A DNA stretch of 64,000 nucleotides from the NCBI RefSeq assembly GCF_022809125.1, contig NZ_JALGBI010000001.1, forward strand, positions 620,001-684,000. Direction: 5' to 3'. The stretch is from Variovorax terrae. GTDB taxonomy: Bacteria > Pseudomonadota > Gammaproteobacteria > Burkholderiales > Burkholderiaceae_C. Below are positions 42,339 to 51,147 of the stretch, one piece after another. Each line of letters begins with the position of its first letter. Position 1 is the stretch's first letter. A model generated the notes under the pieces. The model saw only the letters and a program-made list of their open reading frames with translations. It was not told the DNA's origin and did no database searches. A program made the translations under genes and the position numbers.

Positions 42339-44492
42339 TCAGGCGGGGCTCAGGGCGCGCACCATGGCGCCGCGCAGGCTGGCGAGCAGGCGTTCGTGCC
42401 ACTTGGGGTTCTGGACCACCTCGGCGCGGTAGAACGAGGGGCACAGCGTGGCCGCATGCGCGTTGGCGCCGCACAGGCCGCAGCCCACGCAGCCGTCGAT
42501 CACCACCGCCACCGGGTCGACCTTGAGCGGATCGGGGTTGTCCTTGATGGTGAGTGTGGGGCAGCCCGAGAGGCGGATGCAGGCGTGGTCGCCGTTGCAC
42601 ACGTCCTCGTCCACGCCGTACTTGACGCGCACCACGCGCTCGCCCTTCTTGAGCAGGCTGGCGATCCAGGGCTTGATGCGGCGCTGGCGTTCGAGCTGGC
42701 ATTCGCCCTCGGCGATGATGACCTTCAGGCCGTTGAAGTCGCTGGTGAAGGCCTCGTTGAGCGTAGCGCGCATGGTGTCCACCTCGTAGGTGTGCACCGT
42801 GCGCAGCCACTGCACGCCCAGGCCCTTGAGGGTGGACTCGATGGTGAGGTTCTTGTCGACCAGGCTCTGCTGCTTGTCGATGGCGCGTTCCTTGATCTCG
42901 TCGTCGGGCGTGGAGATGATGTCCTGCGTGCCGGTGGCCGAGGTGTAGCCGTTCTTGAAGATCAGCAGCACCGCGTCGTCGCCGTTGAAGAGCGCGCTCT
43001 GCACGCCCGTGAGCAGGCCGTTGTGCCAGAAGCCGCCGTCGCCCATGATGGACAGGGTGCGCCGCTGCATCATCGGCGAGACGCCGGCGCGGCTGGCCAG
43101 GCTCATGCCGTAGCCGAGGATCGAGTGGCCCATCGAGAACGGCTCGAAGGTGCCGAAGGCGTGGCAGCCGATGTCGGCCGCGATGTGCACCGGCCCCACG
43201 TCCTGCTGCGCGAGCTTGAGGGCCGAGAACACCGGCCGCTCGGGGCAGCCGATGCAAAAGCCCGGCGGGCGCGTGGGCAGCGGCTGCTCGAGCTGGCGCG
43301 CCACGCTGTCGCGGCGCGTGCGGTTGCCCGTGAGCCAGGCTTGCGCGGAATCCGTCGCGGCGCCCGGCAGGTAGCGGGCGGCGAAGGCCGACAGCCCGGC
43401 GGCCACCACCTCCACGCTGTATTCGCCGGCCGAGGGCAGCAGGTCCTTGCCGTGCAGCGGCGTCTGCACGTCGCGCCGGCGCAGCAGGGTGGCGATTTCC
43501 TGCTCGATGTACTCGGGCTGGCCTTCCTCCACCACCAGCACGCCGCGCTTGCCGACGCAGAAATCGGCCACCTGCTCGGGCACCAGCGGATAGGTGACGT
43601 TGAGCACCAGCAGTGGGATGTCGCTCTGGCCGAAGGCGTCGGCCAGGCCGAGCTGCTGCAGGCCGCGGATCAGCGCGTTGTAGAGGCCGCCTTGCACGAT
43701 GATGCCCAGGTCCTCGTGCTGGCCGGGCATCAGCTCGTTGAGGCCGTGCTCGGCGATGTAGCGGCGCGCGGCGGGAATGCGCTCGTCGCTCTTGAGCTTC
43801 TCGTGGCGGAAGGTCACGGGCGGATGCGCCAGGCGCATGTAGTCGAAGCCGGCCGGGTTTTCCATCAGCGCGCGGGTGGAGACGGGCGGCGGCAGGTTGT
43901 TCTTGGTCTCGAAGCTGCCGCGCACGTGGCAGGCGCGGATGCGCAGCTCCAGGATGGCGGGCATGTTGGAGGTCTCCGAGAGCCGGAAGCCGTGCTCCAC
44001 CATCTCCACCATGCGGCCCAGGTCGGGCCGCGGGTCGAGCAGGCACATGCTGGACTTGAGCGCGTAGGCATGGGTGCGCTCCTGGATCACGCTGGCGCCC
44101 TCGCCGTAGTCCTCGCCCACCACGATCAGCGCGCCGCCCTTGACGCCGGGCGACGACAGGTTGGACAGCGCGTCCGACGCCACGTTGGTGCCGACGATGG
44201 ACTTCCAGGTCACGGCGCCGCGCAGCGGGTAATGGATCGAGGCGCCCAGCATGGCCGCGGCCGAGGCCTCGTTGGAGCAGGCCTCCACGTGCACGCCCAG
44301 TTCGTCCATGTACGACTTGGCTTGCACCATCACGTCCAGCAGGTGCGACACCGGCGCGCCCTGGTAGCCGCCGACATAGGCCACGCCCGACTGCAGCAGG
44401 GCCTTGGTGATGGCGAGGATGCCCTCGCCGTGAAAGGTCTCGCCGGCGCCCAGGCGCAGCGATTGGATCTCGTGACTGAATGAAACTTCCAA
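42339..44492 (-). CDS. Indolepyruvate oxidoreductase alpha-subunit family protein (IorA-like)
   Basis: 717 residues from a TTG at 44492, which has GGAG 7 nt upstream; the ATG at 44558 lacks a site and intrudes on the divergent promoter region. The pyrimidine domain is at the N-terminus (GILAITKALLQSGVAYVGGYQGAPVSHLLD). The thiamine diphosphate domain has GFCIGCPERPVFSAL and the GDG motif GDGGFWHNGLLTG through FKNGYTSATGTQD. The C-terminus has two [4Fe-4S] cysteine sets, CNGDHACIRLSGCP and CVGCGLCGANAHAATLCP. It forms the catalytic subunit with the IorB-like protein. Confidence 0.94.
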   Translation of the reverse strand: MEVSFSHEIQSLRLGAGETFHGEGILAITKALLQSGVAYVGGYQGAPVSHLLDVMVQAKSYMDELGVHVEACSNEASAAAMLGASIHYPLRGAVTWKSIVGTNVASDALSNLSSPGVKGGALIVVGEDYGEGASVIQERTHAYALKSSMCLLDPRPDLGRMVEMVEHGFRLSETSNMPAILELRIRACHVRGSFETKNNLPPPVSTRALMENPAGFDYMRLAHPPVTFRHEKLKSDERIPAARRYIAEHGLNELMPGQHEDLGIIVQGGLYNALIRGLQQLGLADAFGQSDIPLLVLNVTYPLVPEQVADFCVGKRGVLVVEEGQPEYIEQEIATLLRRRDVQTPLHGKDLLPSAGEYSVEVVAAGLSAFAARYLPGAATDSAQAWLTGNRTRRDSVARQLEQPLPTRPPGFCIGCPERPVFSALKLAQQDVGPVHIAADIGCHAFGTFEPFSMGHSILGYGMSLASRAGVSPMMQRRTLSIMGDGGFWHNGLLTGVQSALFNGDDAVLLIFKNGYTSATGTQDIISTPDDEIKERAIDKQQSLVDKNLTIESTLKGLGVQWLRTVHTYEVDTMRATLNEAFTSDFNGLKVIIAEGECQLERQRRIKPWIASLLKKGERVVRVKYGVDEDVCNGDHACIRLSGCPTLTIKDNPDPLKVDPVAVVIDGCVGCGLCGANAHAATLCPSFYRAEVVQNPKWHERLLASLRGAMVRALSPA

Positions 44493-44593
44493 GGCGTGTC
44501 TCCTGGCGGCCTGATTTTTCTCGGGGGTCTCGCAGTTTCGCTTGACCTGGCATATCAATCAATAAAATAACCAGACTATCCAATATCAACACC

Positions 44594-45496
44594 ATGCATA
44601 TCAAGGACATCGACCTGAACCTGCTGCGCCTGTTCGATGCCGTGTACCTCACGCGCAACGTGAGCCGCGCCGCCGACCTGCTGGACCTGACGCAGCCCGC
44701 CGCGAGCCAAGGCCTGTCGCGCCTGCGCACGCTGATCCGCGACCCGCTGTTCCTGCGCGCGCCCGGCGGCGTGCAGCCCACGCCCAAGGCCGTGCGGCTG
44801 GCCGACGCGGTGCGCGGCGCGCTGGCCGCGCTGGAACAGGCGCTCAACGAGTCGGCGCTGTTCGAGCCGCTGCAGTCGCGCAAGGTGTTCCGCATCCACA
44901 TGAGCGACATCGGCGAGAGCCGCTTCCTGCCCGAGCTGATGGTGGCGCTGCGCGAGCGCGCGCCCGGGGTGCGCATCGAGACCTCGCCGCTGGGGCCGGC
45001 GGACATCGCCGATGCGCTGGACAGCGGGCGCATCGACTTCGCGTTCGGCTTCCTGCCCACGGTGGAGCACACCCAGCGCGTGCAACTGCTCAAGGACCGC
45101 TACATCGTGCTGCTGCGCGAAGGCCACCCCTTCACCAGGCGCCGGCGCAGCAGCGCGGCCCTGCTGGAAGACCTGCGCCGGCTGGAGTTCGTGGCGGTGC
45201 GCACCCACTCCGACACGCTGCGCATCCTGCAACTGCTGCGGCTGGAAGACCGGCTGCGCCTGACCACCGAGCACTTCATGGTGCTGCCGGCCATCGTCAA
45301 GGCCACCGACCTGGGCGTGGTGATGCCGCGCAACATCGCGCAGGGCTTTGCCGAGGGCGGCGGCTACGCCATCGTGGAGCCGGCGTTTCCGCTGCGTGAC
45401 TTCACCGTCTCGCTGCACTGGAGCCGGCGCTTCGAGGCCGACCCCGGCAACCGCTGGCTGCGCCAGTTGATCGTGGACCTGTACGCCGACAGGTAG
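44594..45496 (+). CDS. LysR-family regulator divergent from the IorAB-like genes
   Basis: 300 residues. The N-terminal winged helix MHIKDIDLNLLRLFDAVYLTRNVSRAADLLDLTQPAASQGLSRLRTL is NodD/NahR-like, and the effector domain follows with VFRIHMSDIGESRFLPELM. It is divergent from the IorA-like gene across a 101-nt AT-rich gap, the classic layout for a LysR regulator and its target, so it most likely activates the oxidoreductase operon in response to an aromatic acid. Confidence 0.93.
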   Translation: MHIKDIDLNLLRLFDAVYLTRNVSRAADLLDLTQPAASQGLSRLRTLIRDPLFLRAPGGVQPTPKAVRLADAVRGALAALEQALNESALFEPLQSRKVFRIHMSDIGESRFLPELMVALRERAPGVRIETSPLGPADIADALDSGRIDFAFGFLPTVEHTQRVQLLKDRYIVLLREGHPFTRRRRSSAALLEDLRRLEFVAVRTHSDTLRILQLLRLEDRLRLTTEHFMVLPAIVKATDLGVVMPRNIAQGFAEGGGYAIVEPAFPLRDFTVSLHWSRRFEADPGNRWLRQLIVDLYADR

Positions 45497-45505
45497 CGCG
45501 GGCGC

Positions 45506-45757
45506 TCAGGCGAGTTGCAGCCGGGCTTCCTCGCACCAGTAGTCCACCGCCGCGTAATAGCCCTCCCACACGCAGCCATGGCAGCCGCGCCCGCAGCAGG
45601 TGGTGGGCTCGGGCGGCGGGGCGCGCAGGGCCAGTCCCTGGGCCTCGGCCTGGGCCGCCAGCGCCTTCAGCGCGGTGCGGGAGGTGGCGAGGTCGGTGAT
45701 CGGGGGCTGCGGCGCGCTGCTGCCGGGCGGAGTCAGCGCGATGGCGGTGTCGGGCAT
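45506..45757 (-). CDS. Oxidoreductase-like (Oxidored-like, Cys-rich) small protein
   Basis: 83 residues from the ATG at 45757. The C-terminal half carries the family signature EPTTCCGRGCHGCVWEGYYAAVDYWCEEA (residues about 50-78), with four closely spaced cysteines that could bind a metal or cluster. Proteins with this domain occur widely without a defined reaction. It lies 35 nt downstream of the racemase-like gene on the same strand. No ribosome site is obvious. Confidence 0.8.
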   Translation of the reverse strand: MPDTAIALTPPGSSAPQPPITDLATSRTALKALAAQAEAQGLALRAPPPEPTTCCGRGCHGCVWEGYYAAVDYWCEEARLQLA

Positions 45758-45792
45758 GTCGGGGTCGGGGCGGTGGGAGAACGGGCCTCGGC

Positions 45793-46509
45793 TCACAGCG
45801 GTGGAGCGGCGTCCTGCTGCACCGCGCGCCGCAGCGCGGCCCGCGCCAGCAGGCGCGTGGAGTCGAGCGTGGGCAGCGGCGAATTGGCATCGCTCATGAT
45901 CAGCGGGATCTCGGTGCAGCCGAGCACGACCGCATCGCAGCCGTCTTCGTCCCTCATCCGCGCCATGACCTGCCGGAAATACGTCACCGCCTCGGGCCGG
46001 AACACGCCGAGCACCAGCTCGTCCATGATGATGCGGTCGATCTCGTCGCGCTCGGCGGCGCTCGGGCGCACGGCCTGCAGCCCGCGCGCGGCGAGCTTGT
46101 CGGGGTAGACCGCGCTGTCGACCAGCCAGCGCGTGCCGGTGATTCCGAGGCGCCGGTAGCCGCGCCGCGTCGCCTCGTCGGCCACCACCTCGGCGATGTG
46201 CAGCCAGGGCCGCGGCGAATGCGGCGCCACGAGGTCGAAGGCCCGGTGGATGGTGTTGTCGGGGCAGATCAGAAAGTCGGCGCCGACGGCCGCGAGCTTG
46301 CGGGCCGAGTCCAGCATCAGATCGGCCACGCCCTGCAGGTCGTGGCGCTCGAGGCAACTCACATAGCGGGCCAGCGACGGCGTGTGCAGCGAAATTTCGG
46401 GGTGCGCATGCGCGCCGAGGAGTTGCGCGCCTTCCGCGCAGACGGTGCGGTAGCACAGCGCCGCGCCTTCGGCGGAGCAGCCGACGATTCCGATGTGTTG
46501 GGGCCTCAT
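45793..46509 (-). CDS. Aspartate/glutamate racemase-family protein
   Basis: 238 residues from the ATG at 46509. Two-domain Asp/Glu racemase fold: IGIVGCSAEGAALCYRTV at the N-terminus, FLICPDNTIHRAFD carrying the first catalytic region, and VVLGCTEIPLIMSD with the second catalytic cysteine. The first region has CPDNT rather than the usual PCNT, so the first thiol is shifted; the substrate may differ from aspartate. Possible roles are amino acid racemisation or a related isomerase or decarboxylase reaction. Confidence 0.85.
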   Translation of the reverse strand: MRPQHIGIVGCSAEGAALCYRTVCAEGAQLLGAHAHPEISLHTPSLARYVSCLERHDLQGVADLMLDSARKLAAVGADFLICPDNTIHRAFDLVAPHSPRPWLHIAEVVADEATRRGYRRLGITGTRWLVDSAVYPDKLAARGLQAVRPSAAERDEIDRIIMDELVLGVFRPEAVTYFRQVMARMRDEDGCDAVVLGCTEIPLIMSDANSPLPTLDSTRLLARAALRRAVQQDAAPPL

Positions 46510-46562
46510 GGCGCCAAGCGTACTACGGGCGGCGGGAGCCTGCCCGGGAACCCCGGGTGCTC

Positions 46563-46613
46563 TGTTTTTGATAGCTGCCAACGACCGCTGGACGCGGACC
46601 TCCAGCCAATTTC
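46563..46613 (+). repeat. GCTAT/ATAGC dispersed repeat, copy 6 (intergenic)
   Basis: TTTTTGATAGCTGCC, then CGACCGCTGGACGCGGACC and CAGCCAATTTC. The left half of the palindrome is missing; the remaining blocks match copy 2 closely. It lies in the 140-nt gap between the racemase-like and NTF2-like genes. Confidence 0.65.
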
Positions 46614-46649
46614 ATTCAAAAAATGGGGGAAATGGCCGGCCGCGGGCCG

Positions 46650-47348
46650 CTACACCTGCTCGGGATCGGCCCGCGTGTAGGCGCTGCTGCCGCTGACCGG
46701 GTTGGCGTAGTGAAACGGCGGCACGAACGCGGCGGGGTAGGGCTGGTAGTCGATGCTGGGCGGCAGGTCGGGCGCGAAGCGCTCGCGCAGGCCGCCTTCG
46801 GGCGATTTGGCCTTGGCCCAGCCTTCCTCGAACGGCGTGTGGTAAGTGCGGTAGAAATGCAGCCGGCTGATCTTCCACTGGCCCGCTTCCTTGCGGTAGC
46901 GGATCTCATACGGGCCTTCGCCCCAGGTGGCCTTGACGCCGAACTCGGCGATCTGCATGAAGCAGCGCCAGCGGCCGCTGGCATTCTCGCCGTCCGCATC
47001 CACGTGCACGATGCCCTGCACGATCAGGTGGTTGTACAGCCGGCCGTGCACCAGGCCGTTCTCGTCGCTCATCGCGGGGCCCTTGCCCAGGATGTCGCGG
47101 AACAGCACCGCGGCGCGTTCCTTGCCGAGGTACACGCCCAGCGCCGAGATCTCCACCGAGCAGTCGTCGGTGAACAGCGGAAGAATCTCGGCCCACAGCG
47201 CCTTGTCCAGGTAGTAGCCGTACATGCGCGTCAGCTTGTTGATGGCCTCGATGTCTTCGGCGCGCTGCACCCTGCGTTCGAGTTCGGCCACGCGCGCGAG
47301 CAGCGCCTGCACGGAGAGGTCGGGGATGGAGGTCATGTCGCTTGCCAT
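46650..47348 (-). CDS. SnoaL/NTF2-fold protein
   Basis: 232 residues. A short coiled helix (VQALLARVAELERRVQRAEDIEAINKLTRMYGYYLD) leads into an NTF2-like domain with FTDDCSVEISALGVYLGKERAAVLFRDILG and GRLYNHLIVQGIVHVDADGENASGRWRCFMQIAEFG. Related proteins are dehydratases, isomerases or oxygenase small subunits in catabolic operons. It lies 22 nt downstream of a Bug gene on the same strand, so it may act on the compound that Bug protein binds. A second ATG at 47336 is possible. Confidence 0.83.
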   Translation of the reverse strand: MASDMTSIPDLSVQALLARVAELERRVQRAEDIEAINKLTRMYGYYLDKALWAEILPLFTDDCSVEISALGVYLGKERAAVLFRDILGKGPAMSDENGLVHGRLYNHLIVQGIVHVDADGENASGRWRCFMQIAEFGVKATWGEGPYEIRYRKEAGQWKISRLHFYRTYHTPFEEGWAKAKSPEGGLRERFAPDLPPSIDYQPYPAAFVPPFHYANPVSGSSAYTRADPEQV

Positions 47349-47370
47349 TCGGTTCTGATCTGTCTTGCGG

Positions 47371-48381
47371 TCAATCGAGCTTCACGCCCGTCTGTTTGAT
47401 GATGCGGCCCCAGGCCTCGTAGTCGTTGCGCACGATGGCCTGGAACTCGGCGGGCGTGGTGCCCGTGAGGTCCAGCCCCAGCGGCTCGAACTGCGCCTTG
47501 ATCTCCGGCCGGCGGATCGCGGCCACCAGCGCGCCGTTGAGCCGGGCCACGATCTCCGGCGGCATGCCGGCCGGGCCGAAGAAGCCCATCCAGCCGGTGA
47601 TGTCCAGCGCCGGGTAGCCGGCCTCGCGGCCGGTCTTGACCTCGGGCAGCTCCTTCAGGCGCGTCGGGCCGGTCACGGCCAGGGCCTTCAGGCGCCCGCC
47701 CTTGATGTGCGGCAGCGAGGTGGCGGGCGAATCGAACTGCACCTTGGTGAAGCCGCCCAGCAGGTCGCGCATGGCATCGGCCGAGCCCTTGTAGGGCACG
47801 TGGTTGAGCCGCGCGCCGTACTGCTGGTTGAGCAGCTCGATGTAGAGGTGCCCATTGGTGCCCGGCCCGGGCGAGCCGGCGGGAATGGGCTCGCTGCTGG
47901 CCTTGCTCAGCGCGATCAGCTCCGTCAGGTTCTGCGCCGGCAGCGAGGGGTGGGCCACCAGGATCGAGCCGTTGCGGTAGACCTGCGTGATCGGCGTGAA
48001 CTCCTTGAACGGGTCGTACGGCGGCTTGCTGAACATGTGCGGCACCTGGGTGTGGGTGGTGTTGATGCCCAGCAGCAGCGTGTAGCCGTCGGGCGCCGAG
48101 CGCGCCACGTTCAGCGCGGCGGGCACGCTGGCGCCGCCGGGCTTGCTGTCGATGATCACCGGCACGCCGTCGAGCTGTGCGCTCAGGAAGTTGCCCAGCG
48201 CCCGGCCCAGGATGTCGGCCGGGCCGCCCGGCGGCGCCGGGATCACGATGCGGATGGGCCGCCCCGCCGCGGGAAAGCCGGTCTGCGCCCAGGCCGGCAG
48301 CGCCGCATTGCCGGCAAGGCCTGCGCCGAGCCACAGGAAGCCGCGTCGGCTGGCGAGGAATCGAGAGGTGTTGTTGACCAT
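47371..48381 (-). CDS. Bug-family substrate-binding protein
   Basis: 336 residues. The N-terminus (SRRGFLWLGAGLAGNAALPAWAQ) is a signal with a twin-arginine-like start. Bug blocks: RPIRIVIPAPPGGPADILGRALGN, GVPVIIDSKPGGASVPAALNVARSAPDGYTLLLG and HVPYKGSADAMRDLLGG. GGAG lies before the ATG. It is divergent from a LysR gene across 118 nt, so is probably the target of that regulator. Confidence 0.92.
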   Translation of the reverse strand: MVNNTSRFLASRRGFLWLGAGLAGNAALPAWAQTGFPAAGRPIRIVIPAPPGGPADILGRALGNFLSAQLDGVPVIIDSKPGGASVPAALNVARSAPDGYTLLLGINTTHTQVPHMFSKPPYDPFKEFTPITQVYRNGSILVAHPSLPAQNLTELIALSKASSEPIPAGSPGPGTNGHLYIELLNQQYGARLNHVPYKGSADAMRDLLGGFTKVQFDSPATSLPHIKGGRLKALAVTGPTRLKELPEVKTGREAGYPALDITGWMGFFGPAGMPPEIVARLNGALVAAIRRPEIKAQFEPLGLDLTGTTPAEFQAIVRNDYEAWGRIIKQTGVKLD

Positions 48382-48473
48382 GTGTGTTTGTCTCCAAAGG
48401 GTCTCAGGGGGCCTGATGGGGCGAATGCTAAGCGGCCCGCCATGGCCTGCCTAGCGGTCAATCGGCGCAGGGT

Positions 48474-48490
48474 GTCAACCGCTGGTTAAC
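48474..48490. promoter_or_regulatory. Candidate LysR-type operator GTCAACC-GCT-GGTTAAC
   Basis: Seven-base arms match at six positions around a 3-nt centre. It lies 9 nt upstream of the LysR start and 93 nt from the divergent Bug start, and contains a T-N11-A core. Fits an autoregulatory LysR site. Confidence 0.45.
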
Positions 48491-48499
48491 ATCCGAACG

Positions 48500-49474
48500 A
48501 TGAACACTCCCCCTCATTCCCTCGGGCGGCGCCTGCGCTTTCACCAGCTGGAGCTGGTGAGCGAAGTGGCCGAGTGCGGCAGCCTGGGCGAGGCGGCCGA
48601 GCGCCTGCACATCAGCCGCGCCGCCGTCAGCAAGACGCTCAAGGAACTGGAGCACACGCTGGGGCAGGTGCTGTTCGAGCGCTCGGCCAAGGGCATGGCG
48701 CCCACGGTCGCCGGCCTGCGCGTGGCCAAGCATGCGCGCCTGCTGCTCAACGAGCTGCGGCACATGACGCAAGAGATGGGCGCCGCCCCGGCCGCCGCGG
48801 CGGCGCGCCTGCGCATCGGCGCGCCGCCCTTCGTGGCCGCCCACATGGCGCCCGAGGTGCTGCTGCGATTGCGCCAGCGCCTGCCGGGCCAGGCCCTGGC
48901 GGTGCAGCTGCACGAAGGCCGGCTGGGCGCGCTGATCGAGCAGCTGCTGCTGGGCGAGCTGGACGCGGTGATGGCACTGTATGCGCCGCGCGCGGTCGAT
49001 GCGCTGGACCTCGGCATGCTGAACATCAAGCACTGCCAGGAGGTGCCCATGGCGGTGGTGGCCTCGCCCGCGCTGGGCATCGCGCGCCGCAAGCGGCACC
49101 GCTGGCAGGACCTGCTGCCGCATCCCTGGATTTTGCCGCCCGCCAGCACCCACCTGCGCCGCTCGGTGGACGAGATGTTCACCGCCCACGGCAGCCGCGC
49201 GCCGCAGCCCGCCATCGAATCCGGCTCGCTCGCCGCGAACGTGCAACTGGCCAGCGCCGGCCTGGGGCTGGCCGTGGTGCCGGCCCGTTCGGCCGAAGCC
49301 GAGGTGGCCGCCGGGCGGCTGCAGGTGCTGGCGATGCAGCAGCCGCTGCCCGAGACCACCGTGGTGCTGATGTACCGCAAGGTGTCGGCCATCTACATGG
49401 ACGCGATCCAGGCGCTGGATGAGGCGGCGGGGGAGGGAGAGGTGGTGTCGTCCGTGAAAGCACCGGCGTTGTGA
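48500..49474 (+). CDS. LysR-family transcriptional regulator
   Basis: 324 residues. Winged helix: LRFHQLELVSEVAECGSLGEAAERLHISRAAVSKTLKELEHTLGQVLFERSAKGMAPT, then an effector domain with LASAGLGLAVVPARSAEAEV. Divergent from the Bug/NTF2 pair, which it probably controls. The C-terminal 20 residues are of low complexity. Confidence 0.92.
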   Translation: MNTPPHSLGRRLRFHQLELVSEVAECGSLGEAAERLHISRAAVSKTLKELEHTLGQVLFERSAKGMAPTVAGLRVAKHARLLLNELRHMTQEMGAAPAAAAARLRIGAPPFVAAHMAPEVLLRLRQRLPGQALAVQLHEGRLGALIEQLLLGELDAVMALYAPRAVDALDLGMLNIKHCQEVPMAVVASPALGIARRKRHRWQDLLPHPWILPPASTHLRRSVDEMFTAHGSRAPQPAIESGSLAANVQLASAGLGLAVVPARSAEAEVAAGRLQVLAMQQPLPETTVVLMYRKVSAIYMDAIQALDEAAGEGEVVSSVKAPAL

Positions 49475-49574
49475 GGGTGGGGCTACACGTCAAGAACGCC
49501 GGCCCTGTCCTGCGGCGCCAGCCACTGCGGCATTCGGGCGCTCGCGGTCCGCGTCGCAGCGGACCTGACGCCCC

Positions 49575-50723
49575 TCAGTGCACAGCCGCTTGAGCGCGTC
49601 GAATCGGTGGCGTCGACTGGTGCAGCAGCCGCAGAAGATCGGCCTGCCTGGAGGTGCCGGTCTTGGAGTAGATGCGCTGCAGATGCGTGCGCACCGTGGC
49701 CTCGCTGATGCCCAGCAGGTCGGCTGCTTCCAGCCCGCCCAGCCCTTGGGACAGCGCGAGCAGCACGCGCAACTCGCCACCGGTGAGCCCATGCAGCCGC
49801 GCGAAGGCCTCGCCCGGCATCAAAGGCGCCTGCACAGGATCCTGCGTGAACACCGCGACCGAGGCGGCGAGCGGCGCCAGGATGCTGCGGCGCCGGCCAC
49901 GGTCCACCGGCAAGACCGTCGCGACACAGCCGCCACCCGCTCCGTCTGGAATCGCCATCGATTGTTCTCGCATCGCCATGTCGGCGTCGTCGCGCGTCGC
50001 ACCTGCGATCGCCTTCGACAGTGCCGCGCGGGCCGCGGTATCGGTGGGAGCCACCCTGTTGTTGACGAGTCGAATGGAATGCCCGGACTTGATCTGGCGC
50101 TCCGCCGCCTGGTTCATGTAGACCACATGACCATCACGCGCCGTCAGGAACACACCTGCGGTCAATCCATCCAGCGTCCCCTCCAACGCCTCGGACCGGA
50201 GCGCCCGGATGTCCAGCACATCTGAAATGGCGAGCGCGCGGCACACATGCGGCGACAGCAGCCGGAACAGATGGATGTCACGCTGCTGGAACTGCGTCGC
50301 GTTGTCGCTTCGCGACGCATGCATGGAAGCCATGCGGTCGCTGGTGCGCAACGCGGGGAACCAGATCATGTCCTGCAGCCCGAATGGCTGCAGCACGTCC
50401 CGGAAGAAGCGGGTCTCGTGCAACTGGTAGCGCGCCATCGAGAGGGTGCTGACGTCACCGATGTTCGACACGACATCGGAAACGGCCATGGGACTTTCCG
50501 CGTACTGGCTACCCAGCTTCTCCAGGAACTCGGGCCGGTAGCCGGACACAAACAGCTGGTCGTTCTGGACATGCCGCAGGTCATGCACGCAGATGCCACC
50601 TGCAGTGCTTTCGCAAAGTTGGACGACCTGCTTGCAGGTGTCCGCCCAGCGTTGCGGGTCGAGCGCACAGTCATAGACCGCCCCGATCAGGTCGGACAGC
50701 GCTTGCGCGGAAACTCCGTCCAT
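49575..50723 (-). CDS. LuxR-type (HTH LuxR) transcriptional regulator
   Basis: 382 residues from the ATG at 50723; upstream GTG codons are possible and none has a strong ribosome site. The C-terminal helix-turn-helix is LTGGELRVLLALSQGLGGLEAADLLGISEATVRTHLQRIYSKTGTSRQADLLRLL (about 310-365). The N-terminal part opens with LIGAVYDCALDPQRWADTCKQVVQLC, and a PAS-like stretch (VFLTARDGHVVYMNQAAERQI) precedes the DNA-binding domain; it does not look like an acyl-homoserine-lactone domain. No cognate kinase is nearby. Target unknown. Confidence 0.88.
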   Translation of the reverse strand: MDGVSAQALSDLIGAVYDCALDPQRWADTCKQVVQLCESTAGGICVHDLRHVQNDQLFVSGYRPEFLEKLGSQYAESPMAVSDVVSNIGDVSTLSMARYQLHETRFFRDVLQPFGLQDMIWFPALRTSDRMASMHASRSDNATQFQQRDIHLFRLLSPHVCRALAISDVLDIRALRSEALEGTLDGLTAGVFLTARDGHVVYMNQAAERQIKSGHSIRLVNNRVAPTDTAARAALSKAIAGATRDDADMAMREQSMAIPDGAGGGCVATVLPVDRGRRRSILAPLAASVAVFTQDPVQAPLMPGEAFARLHGLTGGELRVLLALSQGLGGLEAADLLGISEATVRTHLQRIYSKTGTSRQADLLRLLHQSTPPIRRAQAAVH

Positions 50724-51147
50724 GCCGATCACGGCAGACGCCTTCGATACCGAGGAGTCACGTCGCACCTCCTGTTGATGCTGGCCTGCATGCCGCGGAA
50801 ATCGACGGTGTGCGCATGTGCCATTCACCACGCCCACCGATCACCGCAAAAAGTGTCATCAATTATCACTGTACGCGGCCCGCATGCACACGCGAAATTT
50901 GCTGGTTTTTGCGGATGGCGCCTCCGGCGATTGATCCGCGCACGCCCGGCGCGGCGGATGCTCAGCGGACATCGTGCCCCGCGTCATCGCTTCCGATGAC
51001 GCTGCAGGGAGCAGGCTGGCGCGCAGACGCCGCCGCTCAGCATCGCCCCCTTGCTGGACGACGAAGCCCATCTGTTGTTGCGATCGGTTGAACCCGCAAT
51101 CCAGAGCAGGCACTCGCTGCCCAACTCACATCTGCGCATTCGCCCCA
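50724..51147. other. Gap upstream of the LuxR-type gene
   Basis: 424 bases with no convincing gene. The LuxR promoter should lie in an AT-richer part around 50850-50880. The LysR gene at 51148-52044 ends toward this gap. Confidence 0.4.

Noticed and set aside
40633..45093. A 1486-codon open frame on the minus strand
   Set aside because: Only its last 530 codons (40633-42225) code for the IorB-like protein; the rest lies in another frame of the IorA-like gene and antisense to the LysR gene. A single giant protein is not supported.
50859..51113. Short minus-strand frame between the LuxR and LysR genes
   Set aside because: No ribosome site, no recognisable domain, and composition like other shadow frames.
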